A DNA stretch of 64,000 nt from Oikopleura dioica. Its lineage: Eukaryota > Chordata > Appendicularia > Copelata > Oikopleuridae. The stretch is from the NCBI GenBank assembly GCA_907165135.1, contig OU015568.1, forward strand, positions 4,658,501 through 4,722,500, given 5' to 3'. This document shows positions 43,110 through 55,097 of this stretch, one piece after another (the first letter of the stretch is position 1; each line of letters begins with the position of its first letter). The notes under the pieces are model-generated. The model made no database searches, was not told the origin of the DNA, and was given only the letters and a program-made list of their open reading frames with translations. Position numbers and translations under genes: made by a program.

Positions 43110-43639
43110 TTTTTTTGAAAGAAAAAAATAGACTTTTTTGAGCTTGGAGGCTTTTTTTCTTGTTTTACTTCTTATCGAAGTTTTGATGAGGAACAATGGA
43201 AAGCGCGAGGTATTTATGGAGCTAGAAATGGCGCGCAAGGAGGGCGCGCTCGAGCAGAATCGCCAACTTGCATCATGAGCTTTCATGATTTGTCAGCAGG
43301 AGCTGGAGAATGAGATAAGACTAGCACTAGGTGAGTTTTGTTTGGTTAGAAAAAACTTTGTGATAAGTGAACTTTGAAAATTCTTTCAAATGATTCAAGA
43401 AAAGTGTTTGCTATAGTAATTTTAGAAAGAAAAGATGGTTTAAATTGGCTTCAATTTTAGAGACCATAATTTTTCTTTGAAATAAGTCAACAAGCAATTT
43501 TTCGCTTTGACATTTACGATCTAAATTAAAATTGTGTTACTCGAACTTGATCGCCAGTACGAGGTATTAAAAGACCCAGATGAGCTGAAAGCCGCGAGTC
43601 ATGAATAATCAAAAAATTTAAAATAAAGGTGTAAGGCCC

Positions 43640-44225
43640 GTAAAATACCAAGTTCTTGTTTTCCCTCGTTTCGCAAGTTCGCCTCAGATGCGATTATTTG
43701 ATCCATTTTGAGTCGGGCGGCAGTGTGGTCCAGTTAGAACCGACCGGTTTGGAGGCCGACTCAAGCTTATGCGCCCCGCCAGATCATCCGACCAGATATC
43801 CAAATGCGATTCTCGAGATTCAATTTTTGAATCTTTCGCGTTTGAAAAGCCGAGTTTTTGAGAAAAGAGAAAAGGAATCAAAACATTGGAAGGCGCTTTT
43901 TCTGATTCGATTCAAGCAAGAAAATTGATTGAACTTTTTGAAAAATACCAGTTGGTTTTTCGAGTTTTCCGAATTGCGTCAAAAGTAGCGATTTTCGTGT
44001 TCGATGTTTATTTTTACATGGTTCCGAAAATATCCAAAGCAGGCTTTATCCGGCGCAACTTGTCTAGCATGATGTTCCATCCCGTGTTTGATACAATAAT
44101 CTGGCCTGGGCTGGGCCCTGAGTCAGAATATTTTGGGATCCGCTCTTTGATAAATACAATTACATCCTTCCCAAAATCATTAACAAGTACCATCATGACA
44201 TCATCGTCAAAATGCTAACTTTGTA
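43640..44225 (+). pseudogene. possible decayed or unresolved coding region
   Basis: Two protein-like stretches occur on the plus strand in different frames: one with LIELFEKYQLVFRVFRIASKVAI and MVPKISKAGFIRRNL up to GPESEYF, and one with DPLFDKYNYILPKIINKYHHD to a stop near 44222. They abut at a sequence, CTGGGCTGGGCCCTGAGTCAG, that resembles one end of the hairpin family. A frame shift, an unusual intron or decay could explain the break. I recognise no family and would not annotate a full gene. Confidence 0.3.
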
Positions 44226-44263
44226 AGTTATAAGGCGATTAGTTTTTCATGGATTGAGAAAAA

Positions 44264-44540
44264 GTTAACATAGTGACACCCTTATATTATTTCTTCAAAA
44301 GAAGGTTTAAAGCTTAATTTAGTCTTTCCAAATGCTAGAATTTTTAGTTTTGATAATTTTCATGAAATATTTACCGCTTAAATCTCCAATTTTTGACAAA
44401 ATAACTATTTTGACCAAAATTTTTAGTGACTATTTCAGAAAATGCCTAAAAATATTCGATTTTCGGACGAGCAAATGTAGAAAAATGATGGCTGGACCCT
44501 TATTTTTGTGAATTACGATAAGGATGTCACTAATAATTTT
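44264..44540. repeat. weak inverted pair of the TGACACCCTTA family
   Basis: TAGTGACACCCTTATATTA at the left and GATAAGGATGTCACTA at the right are inverted copies of the family terminus. The rest of the arms matches poorly. Confidence 0.4.
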
Positions 44541-45086
44541 TTGAAGAAATTCTTCATTATTATAAATTATAATAATTTATAATGTTCCGAAAATGCGGCT
44601 CTTTTTTCGATAAAAATCGAAAAAGTCGATTTAATTTCTAATTGAAACTATTGACCCGATAATTGATAATTCTCCATTAGTATTTAAAGAAAATTGATAG
44701 ACAACGACAAGGACAGCAGTCTACAAGAGAGTCCCTGGAAGAGACTGTATTAATTTTCAGCTAAGAGTCACTGAATCACGTCATTACAAGAACAGCGCTA
44801 CTTAAAAATTAAAAAAAGAGAAAAGATACGATGATGGCTGTTTTACTTGGTGTATTGAACATACTCGTGGAGTAATACGATTAGCAGTCTGCCCCGACTT
44901 TAGCCAGTTGGGTTACTTTTTGACGCAAAAACTTGATTACTCTTTATTGCAGCTTCGGAGAATAAGGGTGCAAAAAGTTGAGAAAAAAAAAGAGATAATG
45001 GAAAATAAAGCGATTGATGATGGATGCAGGGAATGGTTCATCAGTAAGTTTAAGGGAGTCAGCACCTTTTTCGCTGGATTTTACAT

Positions 45087-45345
45087 AGTGACAACCTTAA
45101 TATAAATTGAGAAAAATAGATCCTTGAACGAATCTTTTTTTTTTCTCGAAGCATATAAGTTAGAAAGGAGCAAAAATTAAGGGTGTCACTAAAATTAATC
45201 TCGAAATAAATGCAGTCCAAAAATTGGCTACTTCTATATTATCCTTAAAAACAAAATTATGAATATGACACTGTAAAAAAATAGTAGCCAATTTTCGGAC
45301 TGCATTTACTTCGAGACTTGTCTCAGTGACACCCTTATTTTTTTT
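45087..45345. repeat. adjacent fold-backs of the TGACACCCTTA family
   Basis: A first pair (TAGTGACAACCTTAAT with AATTAAGGGTGTCACTA) ends near 45200. It shares its right end with a second, longer hairpin, 45179-45345, whose arms are AAGGGTGTCACT...ATGCAGTCCAAAAATTGGCTA and TAGCCAATTTTCGGACTGCAT...AGTGACACCCTT. Two elements may be nested or share a terminus. Confidence 0.7.
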
Positions 45346-45504
45346 GCTATTTTCAACTTATTTTGCGTCCAGGGGTAAAGGATTCATTCATAGATAATAA
45401 ATTTTCTCAACAAAACTTAAGGGCGTCATCATGTAAAATCAAACAAAAACACATATAATTTATACAGTAAAGTTTATACTGCATTATACTCTTTTTAAGT
45501 CACA

Positions 45505-45639
45505 ATGATCTTTACCTCCCTGCTGGTGCTTTCAATTCTAGCGATTTGCATTCAAGAGCATTTTCGTCGCTGGTGCGAGGGACGGAAAGATTACACCGAA
45601 ACGGACTTAGTCTGGACCTCAAATAAATACCTCCCTTAA
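45505..45639 (+). CDS. 44-aa candidate secreted peptide
   Basis: The single exon starts MIFTSLLVLSILAICIQ, a strong signal peptide, followed by EHFRRWCEGRKDYTETDLVW and stop after NKYLP. The upstream 60 bases are AT-rich with TATAC words at 45463-45492. One Cys remains in the mature part. The frame is short and unsupported by homology, but the signal is convincing. Confidence 0.45.
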   Translation: MIFTSLLVLSILAICIQEHFRRWCEGRKDYTETDLVWTSNKYLP

Positions 45640-47477
45640 ATCTAGTGCTTCTGTTGATGCAAAGCAGTATTATACGTAGACTGGAGCTGAATGGAGCTTA
45701 TCGCAACCTCAGCCGGATTTTCTAACGAGCGCGGAGCATGTAACTTTTTGTTTTGCCTTTTTTTCCGAAAATTGATAATTACAATCCGGTACGAGATACT
45801 AAATCCGAAATGTCGTTTCTCCATATCTCGAACTTTCTTTCTCATACTAACGAAATGGAAACGCTGGATACTAATAAATCTCGACGCTGATTTTGAATGT
45901 CTTCTATGCCTTCGATTTCGCGATCGTGATAAGACCTACAAGATCTTGTAACCATAATTCAGGAGACCAAACACTGCTGACAAGATAATTGGTATGCAAG
46001 TATTAGCCAAGATCAGTCTTTTTTGGCCGGAAATTCTCAAATTTGGCAATAAAAAAATCGGCTTAAATGGCGATTTTGCTAAAGTAGTTACCCTGCTTCC
46101 GTTCTTTTTATTTAAAGTCGACGATTTTATAGTAAAAAATATCATGTAATAAAAAAACTATCTGTATAAAGCAGTGTTTTCTTGGAAAAGGGAAAATAGA
46201 AAGTGACGTGTTTCATTATTTTGCATATAAAATTGAGAGCAATCAAATGCATATGCAAAATGCCTATAGCAAAAGAGATTAGCTAACCAAAATAAAGACA
46301 TTCCATTATTTTCAAAACTCGCTTTAAAAAATGTGCCGACATGAGCAATTTTCGGCACCGCAGAGACAGAAAAAACATCCGGATTTGGAGAATCGAGAAA
46401 ATAAAATATTATTCTTACGAAAGAAAGCGTTTTCCAAGGAAGAAAAGGAAGCAAAGCAAGAATTTCGCAGATGGTGCAATTTCATCAAACGATGAGCTTT
46501 TTGAGCTGAGTGGATTGATTTTTCAAGCGTTTTGGAAAAATTAGGCAGCGTGGAGGGACGGCTTCTTCGGTAGTTTTGGAAACAAGGCGAGGTTGCTTGC
46601 TTGCATCATTTTTATTGATTTTGGGACGTTGCGGAATTTCAATGAGTTTAGAAATTACACCAATTTTAATGATTTCTAGCCTCTTTACTTGGGTATAATA
46701 AATTTCGATAGCAAATTGGAAAGGAACCGTATTTTTTGAAGATTTTATTTTTGATGGCAGAAAGCTAAAATTTTTTGAATAAATTATTAATTTATATTAA
46801 GATTAATTTGAACTTTTAACGATAAGAAATCTAGTAATAAACACTGTTGGCGAATTCATTTTAGTAAATTTCTTCAAGTCAAAAATAAATTTGAAGGAAA
46901 ATGATAAAACAGAAACGAAATTTTAATATGTTTTAGGATGATTGGTCGATGATCAAACAGTTTATTTTTTTGTTGAATATAGGGTCATCTTTTGATGAAG
47001 TAGAATATGAACAGTCCTTCAATAATTTACCATTATCGCTAACAGTATTTAACAGTTGCCTTTGCAAACGTTTTTATCAATTCTTTTGAGTTCATTTTAT
47101 TTAATACGATCAATTGATTAGTCTTTAGAGGTGTAAGTATAGGTATGTTTCTATAAATTCTTTATCGAGAAAATTATATAGCATTTTATAACAAATTTCA
47201 TGTATCAAAATACGGAGGCGGAACTAGATATGTTAAGTCATGAGGTCATTTTATATTAACTTTTGTAAGTGAGGATTTTTTTTTGCTTTTTTTCATTGAA
47301 GCTATCAAAACTATCGTTATAATAAGCATCATGTAAGAAGAAAATATGAAAAGGGTCAAAAACTTGTGTTTTTTAAATTCGCTGAACAGTTCTGCGCCGA
47401 AGGTCGCCGGAAGACATCTCTTGATAGAGCTCTAGAAATCACGAATAAAGATTATAATTTCAAATTTTCGCTCGCCA
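45640..47477. other. AT-rich intergenic region, no recognised gene
   Basis: Several frames of 60-100 codons exist but are rich in Phe, Ile, Lys and Asn as expected of AT-rich noncoding DNA. I see no splice-consistent gene, no RNA gene and no clear repeat. The stretch from 46690 to 47350 is especially A/T-rich. Confidence 0.5.
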
Positions 47478-47749
47478 TTATTTTTGTCTTCTTCTGGTAA
47501 GAGGCCAATTTTCTCTTTGAAGTGTTTTCCAATATTCTCGGGTCTTTTTTTTTGTTTTTGACTTTTTGATTTTGATATTTTTGAATAAACAATCGCAAAT
47601 GGAAATCCTCAATCAAAATAAAACCTGACAAGTAAGCCGTCTAAACCAATTTTCCTTTTCATCGAGTTTCCGAGAACGTACAAAAAGAGCAAAATCGCTA
47701 AACTAAGTGCTCCAGCCAGTTCTGCTCCGAAAATCTTATCAAAGACCAT
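47478..47749 (-). CDS. 46-aa single-pass membrane microprotein
   Basis: Exons 47625-47749 and 47478-47493 join in phase to give MVFDKIFGAELAGALSLAI, then a hydrophobic segment continuing LLFLYVLGN and a basic tail MKRKIGLDGLLVRRRQK. The hydrophobic segment spans about residues 8-27. The intron (GTTTTATT...CTTACCAG) is GT-AG and 131 nt. The positive tail predicts a cytosolic C-terminus. Such short proteins often regulate larger membrane complexes, but no family can be named. Confidence 0.55.
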
Positions 47750-48010
47750 TTTTCCTTTTCTCTGTCTCTATTTTGGTCATTTTTTATGACCTCTCTATTT
47801 TCATCCAGCGATTTTAAGGACCCAAGGACGCTTGGCAGTGGATTAGTAATTGAACCAACGCGCCCGAAATTCACACATTAGTGCGACAAAAAATCTTCTC
47901 CAGGCCTTTGAATCCATCAAATGTAGTTGGAAATTTTTTCTCAAAAGTTTAACAAGTAAAACCCTTATTTTGACTATTCTGAGCTTAATTCAGGCAGTCT
48001 TAGTTGGTTT

Positions 48011-48145
48011 TTGGCCAGATTTAATAAAGTGAGCCCCTTATTTTTAACTTTATAGAAAATATGAGAGTAAAACTACTTTTATCATCATCATAATCAAAGA
48101 ATTAATAGCCAAAATAAGGGGTTCACTTCATTGAATCTGGCACAA
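48011..48145. repeat. fold-back with GTGAGCCCCTTATTT ends, plus fragments
   Basis: TTGGCCAGATTTAATAAAG and TGAGCCCCTTATTTT on the left are inverted as AAAATAAGGGGTTCACTTCA and TTGAATCTGGCACAA on the right. Partial copies of the right terminus (AATAAGGGGTTCACTT) recur at about 48259 and 48416, so the family has been active locally. Confidence 0.7.
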
Positions 48146-48525
48146 AGCGTAAAAGAAGCTCAAAACATATAAAAAATAAGGGTGTCAATAAGATTATTTT
48201 TGATTGTAAAGATGGGTAAGGGAATTACGCCCTTTTTTCTTGCTTATAAAAGGGAAAATAATAAGGGGTTCACTTCATTAAAATTTGAAAAAGAAAAATT
48301 GCACTGTCTGAATGAAGCTCCAAACATTTGAAATCAGGGTGTCGATACCATAATTTTTCGATTTTATGATAGTCCAAAGAGTCTTGCCCTTATTTCTTTC
48401 TTATAAAAAGAAGAAATAAGGGGTTCACTTTATTAAAATTCGACAAAAACTAAAAAAACAGAATAAGGGTTGACAGCAATCAAGTCTTGATCAAAAGGAA
48501 ATTACGTGTCTTTAGTAATTATCTT

Positions 48526-48694
48526 TTATTTTCGCGGACTCCGCTAGAAAAACGCTTGTTCGGATCCAACTCACCAGCGCGATAAGAAAGTTTTTGGTGA
48601 TAATAAAAGAAATCTGCTGGTTTTGGGTTGAGTACGTGTCCAGCAGCGCTCGCGGCATCGCGCCATCAGCGAAAAGCGTCGCCATCTTCAACAT
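48526..48694 (-). CDS. candidate 45-aa microprotein
   Basis: The frame starts MLKMATLFADGAMPRALL and continues DTYSTQNQQISFIITKNFLIAL up to a GTGAGT donor at 48574. A 31-nt intron ending TTCTAG would lead to RSPRK and stop; reading through without splicing would instead add about 20 residues. The start codon lies 40 bases from that of the plus-strand gene at 48734, so the two would be divergent. Homology is not recognised. Confidence 0.4.
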
Positions 48695-48733
48695 TTTTCT
48701 TTCTTTTACGAAACTTTAAAACAACCGATAAGG

Positions 48734-49461
48734 ATGTTAGTTTTCAAGTTTTTTGGCCTCCTCGCGATTTCTTCTGCTTCGAAGCCAGTGAGAAAGCAGA
48801 ACGGAGTATGGAAGGAATTCCTCGATTTCGACGAGTGTGAGAGAGAAGGATTGACCAGCGATTATGGCGAATTGGAGTTCATTTCCTGCGGTGAATATGA
48901 ACCCGGGAAAGAAGGATGCAACTTGCATATTGAATGCAACGATGAAAATTTAAGGTACTTTTTGAATTTTTTAAGGAGGATTTGGAAGATAGAATTTCGG
49001 ATTTTTGGCGTTTAAACTAATCAAAAAGAAGATTTCGTAATTTAAGCCAATCAGACTCGAAGATTTTTATTCTTGTCCAATCAGATTCAAGCGTTTATAA
49101 TGATTAATCAAAAATAATGAATTCTCTAAGTGAGCCAATAAAAAGTAAGAAAAACCTTAATAGACCAATAAGATTCGAGGATTTGCAACGTCAGCGAATC
49201 AAAACAACGGATTTTCTGACGAAATAAGACGCCTGTAAAAATGGCCAAAACATCGGATTTCCGGTCCCATTTTTATCAATAAAAATTTTTAGAGGAAACA
49301 AGCAATGGCTCTTGGAAAAAGTCAGATGCCGCCAATTCGAATTCACGAAACGCGGCCGAGCTGGACAAATTCGCCGCGCCAACTTCTTCGTTTTCGAGAA
49401 ATCGCCCTCTGTCCGCGTCAACCGACTTCTCCGGCCAAAACGAACAAATCTCTGTGTATAA
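48734..49461 (+). CDS. secreted protein of 129 residues, unknown
   Basis: Exons 48734-48954 and 49293-49461 join in phase (390 nt). A signal peptide (MLVFKFFGLLAISSAS) is followed by a Cys-containing N-terminal part (FDECEREGLTSDYGELEFISC, GCNLHIECNDENLRGNKQWLL, VRC) and a very basic C-terminal part (KRGRAGQIRR, RVNRLLRPKRTN). Five Cys in the first part could form a small domain of sushi-like look; this is only an impression. The switch to a basic tail suggests binding to polyanions. No family is named. Confidence 0.6.
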
Positions 49462-49537
49462 AGGATGAATAAAAACAAAAACTCTCTTTTTGCGCCTTGA
49501 CTGGTTTATTTCAAAAAACGATCAAATGCTTTAATTC

Positions 49538-50285
49538 TTAGAGCAGTCGCATTCCGCGCTTTTTGAGAATTCGCATGTTCTCGACCAACGGATCGGAGAG
49601 CATCATTTTCAAGTCGCTCAGGAAAGCGTCGTCGTTGAAGTTTTGCATGTCATCTTGAAGCTGAACCGGATTTTTACGGAAAACGAAGGGGTTGGAAAGT
49701 TGCACCTGACTCATTTCCATTGGAGTAAGAGAATCAAGGAGCTGCTGAGCTCTAGTTGAAGAAGCACACGCTTCAGAAGTCAACTGAAAGTATATCTGTC
49801 TTACAATTTTTCGAATGGACTAGGGTTAGGGTCTGACTTTGGGTTGGGGATTGAGTAAGGGAAGAAAAACGATATTTTTTTTGGAAAATTCTTTCAAAAT
49901 AGGAATTTCGCATGTTTTTGGGGGGTTAGGGCTAGTTGAGCTCTGTAATCTGTGAAGAAAACCTGAGTCAGGGTCTAAAAGATCTCTAATGAAAATCTGC
50001 ATAGCGGCTTTATTATAAACGAAGCCGCAAGTGGCTCCGCCAAAATTTGAAAATTTACTGAATAAATTATCTTTCCAGCCCTGACTCAGGTTTTCTACAC
50101 AGGTTCCCGAGCCCTGAGCAAAGCAAGAGGCTAAAGTAAGGGTATTTTTTGGGGAAAAAGCTGACAAAGTAGCAATCTCGTACGTTTTTGAATAATTTTG
50201 AGAATATCGCCAATATTGCTAGCCCAGGATTGAAGGCTCTTATGGTCATTACCTGAAAAGCAAAGATAGCCATGAAAAATTTCAT
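49538..50285 (-). CDS. secreted protein of 92 residues, unknown
   Basis: Exon 50253-50285 encodes MKFFMAIFAFQ and exon 49538-49783 the rest (LTSEACASSTRAQQLLDSL, PFVFRKNPVQLQDDM, ILKKRGMRLL). A signal peptide probably ends near SEAC. The intron 49784-50252 has a GTAATG donor and a TTTCAG acceptor and contains a CTGAGTCAGG hairpin. The dibasic KKRG near the end may be a processing site. No family is recognised. Confidence 0.6.
49926..50115 (-). mobile_element. CTGAGTCAGG hairpin in an ordinary intron
   Basis: AAAACCTGAGTCAGGGTCTA on the left and CCCTGACTCAGGTTTT on the right, with CTACACAGGTTCCCGAGCCCT beyond, define the arms. GCATAGCGGC and GAAGCCGCAAG lie inside. The host intron keeps GT-AG ends, so here the element inserted into, or brought no boundary to, an existing intron. 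Confidence 0.75.
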
Positions 50286-50693
50286 ATTTTTTTCTGTTAT
50301 TATTTTTCTTGTTGAGAAAAAAATCTAGTTGGTCCTCTCAACTTTGCTTCGATTTTTAAAGCAAAGGCAATTATGGCGCACTCCCAGCTCTGTATCTATC
50401 TATATGAGCATGAAGATTGCCCAAGTGGATGCATTTCCCAATTGAAGCTATTGAAAAATTGATTTGAGGCCGTCGGAATGGAGCACTTTGCTTCTTCATC
50501 AAGCCGCCGAGTGACACCATGTGACTCCATGCCGTTCCGTTCGTTCCGCCCATTCTTATCGGGCCATTAACCTTCAGCATTTAATTGAATTGACGCGCTT
50601 CCTGACATTTCTTGGCAAATATTTTTCGTTATAAAATTATTCCTCCAGTTCGGTTTTGATCAATTCCAAAATAAAAAAAAGAGACCAAAAAAA

Positions 50694-52598
50694 ATGAAAC
50701 TATCAGTAGGGCTACTCGCGGCCGCAGCGGCCGAGAGTACCTCCAATGATCAAGGATCAAGAACTGGATATGCCAATTCCGGCAACATCGTCTGCTACTA
50801 CACAAATTGGTCGCAATATCGCCCCGGCTCTGGCAAATTTCTTCCCGAAGATATTGATCCAAATCTTTGCACGCATTTGGTCTTCTCCTTCGCCAAAATG
50901 TGCAATTCAGGTGAGTTCAGATCTGGTCAAGGGAACCTGTGCTGAAACCTGAGTCAGGGTCCTCACACTGCTTTTGGAGAAAATAAGGTTGGTGAAGCCG
51001 CTTTGGGGCTTCTCTGTTGAAAAAGGCCGCTACGCGGCTTTTTAGTCAAACTCTTTCAAGACTCTGACTCAGGTTTTTACACAGGTAACCGAAATTTATT
51101 CAAGTCTTCACAAGTTCTTATCAATTTTCAGCTGCTGGTTGGACCCTGTGCCCTTACGAGTGGAACGACATGGACGAAACATGGGCTGATGGACTGTACA
51201 CGCGAATGCGAAATCTCAAGAATCAAAACTCTTCGCTCAAGGTTCTCCTCGCTGTCGGAGGTTGGAATCATGGATCAACTGGTTTTGTCGAAATGGCTTC
51301 TTCCACCGCAAACATCGACGCGTTCATCACCAACTCGATGGCTTTTGTGAACAACATCGGCTACGATGGACTCGATCTCGATTGGGAATACCCAGCGAAG
51401 ACAACTGTCGACAGCTCTCCTCCAGCTGATTACCAAAACTTCCAAACCCTTTGCGAGAGATATCGAGCGCGAATAAACGCCAATCAGCCCGGCTTCATCC
51501 TCACCGCCGCTGTCGGAATCGGCCAGGACAAGATTTTCACCATCGACGGAGCTGTTCCTTCGTACAACGTCTCTCACTTGTCCAACAATCTGGACATGAT
51601 TCACTTGATGGCTTACGATATTCACGGGCATTGGGAGGACGCGACCGGGCATCATGCGATGGCATATACGAAGGAGAGCGATGACAGACTTGGATACACA
51701 GATTCGATTGATTGGATCATTTACAACTGGATTGATCAAGGAGCTGATCCAAAGGTTAGCGCTTTTTGATTCTGTTTTCTTATTGGCTGATATCTGAGCC
51801 AATAAAAAATAATATCATAGTCATGTCTGTAACGAATAACTTCAGAAATTGGTTCTTGGACTTGGCGCATACGGACGAACTTTTAAACTCGCTGGATCTG
51901 AAACAGGTCAGTCTCCTACAGTAACAAGAGTTGCTGATTCTCATTATAAATTCTTTTTAACCCCTTCAAAAGGCTTTCTCGCGCCAGCCTCTCTCGGCTC
52001 AAATGGGTATTATTCGGGCGCAGCTGGAACTTATACTCGCGAACCAGGCTACCTCGCGTACTACGAAATCTGCGAAAAGCTCCGAGCTGGATGGACGAGC
52101 GTCTATGACGATGAAGCCCAAGCGCCGTACGCTTACGGTGATGGAGATTGGGTCGGATACGATAATCAGCAAAGCATCGGAGTAAAGGTCAACATGGCAA
52201 AAAGCTACGGACTCGCTGGAATCATGTGGTGGGCGATCGACGTTGATGACTTCGACGGATCGTTCTGCAATCAAGGAAGATACCCGCTGATGAACTACGC
52301 CAAGCAAGTGCTTCTCTCCGACGATCCTGTTCCAACCAATCCTCCAACTACTCCCCACTCGACTCAATCAACCCAATCATCTTCGACCCAAAGCACTCAG
52401 CAAAGCTCCACAACAAGCGGCAGCTCCTCTGGAACTTGCGATTCGTCTGGCTATGCTCCTCATCCTTCTGACTGCTCAAAATACATCCAATGCACCAATA
52501 CTGGCAATATTGAAGGGCAGTGCGGAAATGGACTCTACTGGGATCAATCGGCGACTGCGTGCAACTGGGACTACTTGGTTGATTGTCCTCATGATTGA
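50694..52598 (+). CDS. chitinase, GH18 with chitin-binding CBM14 domain
   Basis: Exons 50694-50910, 51132-51754 and 51846-52598 total 1593 nt, 530 residues. A signal peptide (MKLSVGLLAAAAAEST) leads into the GH18 barrel: IVCYYTNWSQYRPG, LKVLLAVGGWNHGS, the catalytic motif DGLDLDWEYP (acid Glu present), MIHLMAYDIHGHWE and GIMWWAIDVDDFDG. After a Ser/Thr/Gln-rich linker comes a CBM14 domain with six Cys (CDSSGYAPHPSDC, YIQC, CGNGLYWD, CNWDYLVDC). It should be secreted and cleave chitin, for example in digestion or defence. All catalytic features are present. Both introns are GT-AG; the first carries a hairpin element. Confidence 0.93.
50930..51095 (+). mobile_element. CTGAGTCAGG hairpin in first chitinase intron
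   Basis: GGAACCTGTGCTGAAACCTG and AGTCAGGGTCC at the left are inverted as GACTCTGACTCAGGTTTT and TACACAGGTAACC at the right. GCCGCTTTGGGGC and GCCGCTACGCGGC are in the loop. The surrounding intron 50911-51131 has normal GT-AG ends. Confidence 0.8.
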
Positions 52599-53650
52599 CT
52601 TTGACTGAAATATGACTGTAATACATGTTTGAAAAGTTGAATTTGTTTTCAGAGAAATTTTTCTTTGATAATATTTTAATTTAAAGTTTTCATCATTAAT
52701 AACAGCTCCATTGAAGATCTAAAGATTCGGTACTTTGACAAAGATCATCAAGAACAGATGGAGTTCATCAAAGACCAATAATTTCCTGATTTTTATCTCA
52801 GCTGGAAAATCGAAAAGCTGAACTCCAGATGTGAGGGAGGATATAAGCGCTTATGGAAAGTGAATCTTTATCAAATTCGAAATGATGCTTTTATTTAGAA
52901 CAAAAAACAGTTAATTTCATTGATGAGATTAAATGTTTATCTTTTTAAATACAGATGAATCCAGACGGTCGAGCTTATCTATACTGTATAGACTATACAA
53001 GGTTCACTTTTCAGAAGATCAAGATCATTTTTTGGTCGATTTTTTTCAGAAAAAGAGGATTTATAGTAAATCGACTATCAGGATTATGATAATCATAGTG
53101 AGAGCTTCTTAAAATGTAAGTTTCTTTAACTGCCCCTAGCTTCTCAGGAACCTCCGAACTAATAATCAAAACTTTCTGTTCAAATTTATTTTTTTTACGA
53201 ATAACAATAAAATAATAAAAACAAATACAACTCCTAAACGTATTCTTTCATTTTTCTTTTTCATTGAAATCAAGGAAGAGCACGCCTTATTTGAACAAAT
53301 GAATGAAAATAAAAATAGACTGCCAAAATCAAGTAGCTCGGCCTTTCACTATTTGACGAAACGTCACAGGAACACTGCGACCTTTGTGAGGTCAATAATT
53401 CATGATGCAATACAAAAAAGTGGCTGTTGAAAATATTTGCTCTTGCGTGGCGCTAGTCAGAAGAACGTTGAGCTGAAAGCAGGGCTAGTATCATCTGACT
53501 GCCAAATATCAAGGTCGAACAAACAGAACTGTTACAGATACGGTCGGAAGAAAGCACAGCCGCAGGTCACTCTGGCGAATTCCATGGAAAGGTAAATAAT
53601 GTTCTGAGAAAACATTTTCGAAATAATTTTCAACTTGTGAAATTTCCAAT

Positions 53651-53943
53651 TTATCAAAATTTTGATTAAATGGGGTGTATCCCCTTAATTTTGAGCCGAA
53701 TTTTCAGAACCTCATTTATAAATTTTCTTCGGTAGAGCATAATTCTGATTTCTCAGTATCGAAAATAATAAATTTATAAATTATAAATTATCTAATAGAT
53801 CAATTTAAATGATATATTTGATAAATAACCAATTAAAGTATAATTGAAAATTGCTTTAACGAAGAAAGTTAATTGATGATGATTGAGATGCTTGAATTCG
53901 GCTCAAAATTAAGGGGATACACCTCACTATATCAAAATTAATG
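53651..53943. repeat. 293-bp inverted-repeat element
   Basis: Left arm TATCAAAATTTTGATTAAAT then GGGGTGTATCCCCTTAATTT and GAGCCGAATT; right arm AATTCGGCTC then AAAATTAAGGGGATACACCT and ATATCAAAATTAAT. Interior is AT-rich (TAATTTATAAATTATAAATTATC-like) without frames. Confidence 0.75.
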
Positions 53944-55097
53944 TTTTTTATCATATTGATAATAATTTCTAATAAATTTATTCTCAAATTTTTCTCAAAA
54001 ATTATAATCCAAAACAAAAAAATTCTAAAAAATTTTCCCTATATTTAATACATCGTTTAGTACATCGTATTTCAAAAGTTCTAAAGTTCGCCTCGACTCC
54101 TCGATAAGTGATAAGCCCAACTCTTATCATTTCGCTCGACTTTCGAAAATCCCGTTTTTTCCTTCAATAACCCTTGTCCGAAGCTGCTCCACCAAGAATA
54201 GACCGCGCTTTATTTTTGGCGTTAAACACCACCGAGCTCGTTTTGTCAATTGTTGATTAGGCGGCACCACACCGCGCAGCGCGGCGCGGGCTGGTGCGTC
54301 AATCACGTGGGAAAAGTATTTCGCAATTTTCTCCCTCTCTTTTCGCGAAGGAAAAAGAGATCATCGTTGAAAAGAGCGAGAGAGAGAGAGACTCGCGCGC
54401 TACTACCACACCAGAAATAAAAAAAAATATAAGAAAGGAATTTACTTAAAAAAAGCTTCGTTTTTTCGCCTTTTCTGCTTTTTAACCTATTCATGCGCTT
54501 TTTAACCCACCGCAGCACGAAAAGAGAATAAAGGGAGAAAAGAAAAAGGTGATTGTTTTTGGCGAAAATGGGTGTGGTGACCCTAATTTCGAAATCGTTC
54601 TAGTTCGGTTATTGTGAAATGGAAAGTTTACAAATGATTTCGAACTCGTTGTCTTTTGTGAAATTCGCGAAATAACGAAATTTTGAAATTCGCAAGGATT
54701 TTGAAATACTACTAGACCAGAAAGTGGGGAAAGAATGTGGCATTCCGTTCCAATGTGCTTGAAAAAAACGTGACTAGGGGGAGGTCGCGGACGTAAGTTC
54801 AAACAATGTACAGTCCGATTGCGTAATTTGTCCTGTTTTCCAATTTCGGGGCTATTAAATTTCTGGCTTTCGCAATCAATCTCAAGGGAGGAAAAAAGAG
54901 ACAGTTTCCGGTTGAAAAATGGCCAAAATAATAACCATTTTGACGATCCATTTTTTCGTAATTGACCTTCTTCCTAAAGAATTAACCAAGTGACACCCTT
55001 ATCACAAAAATTCAAGCTTTCTAGTCAATCACATGCCTCTCTTCTTTACTTGTCTCTCATTGTTTCATCCTTTTTTCGTCTGTTCAGATTGCCCTAG

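Noticed and set aside
43656-43928. A 90-codon plus-strand frame taken as a gene
   Set aside because: No start context, signal or splice support, and an overlapping minus frame is equally long; only the wider region was kept as unresolved.
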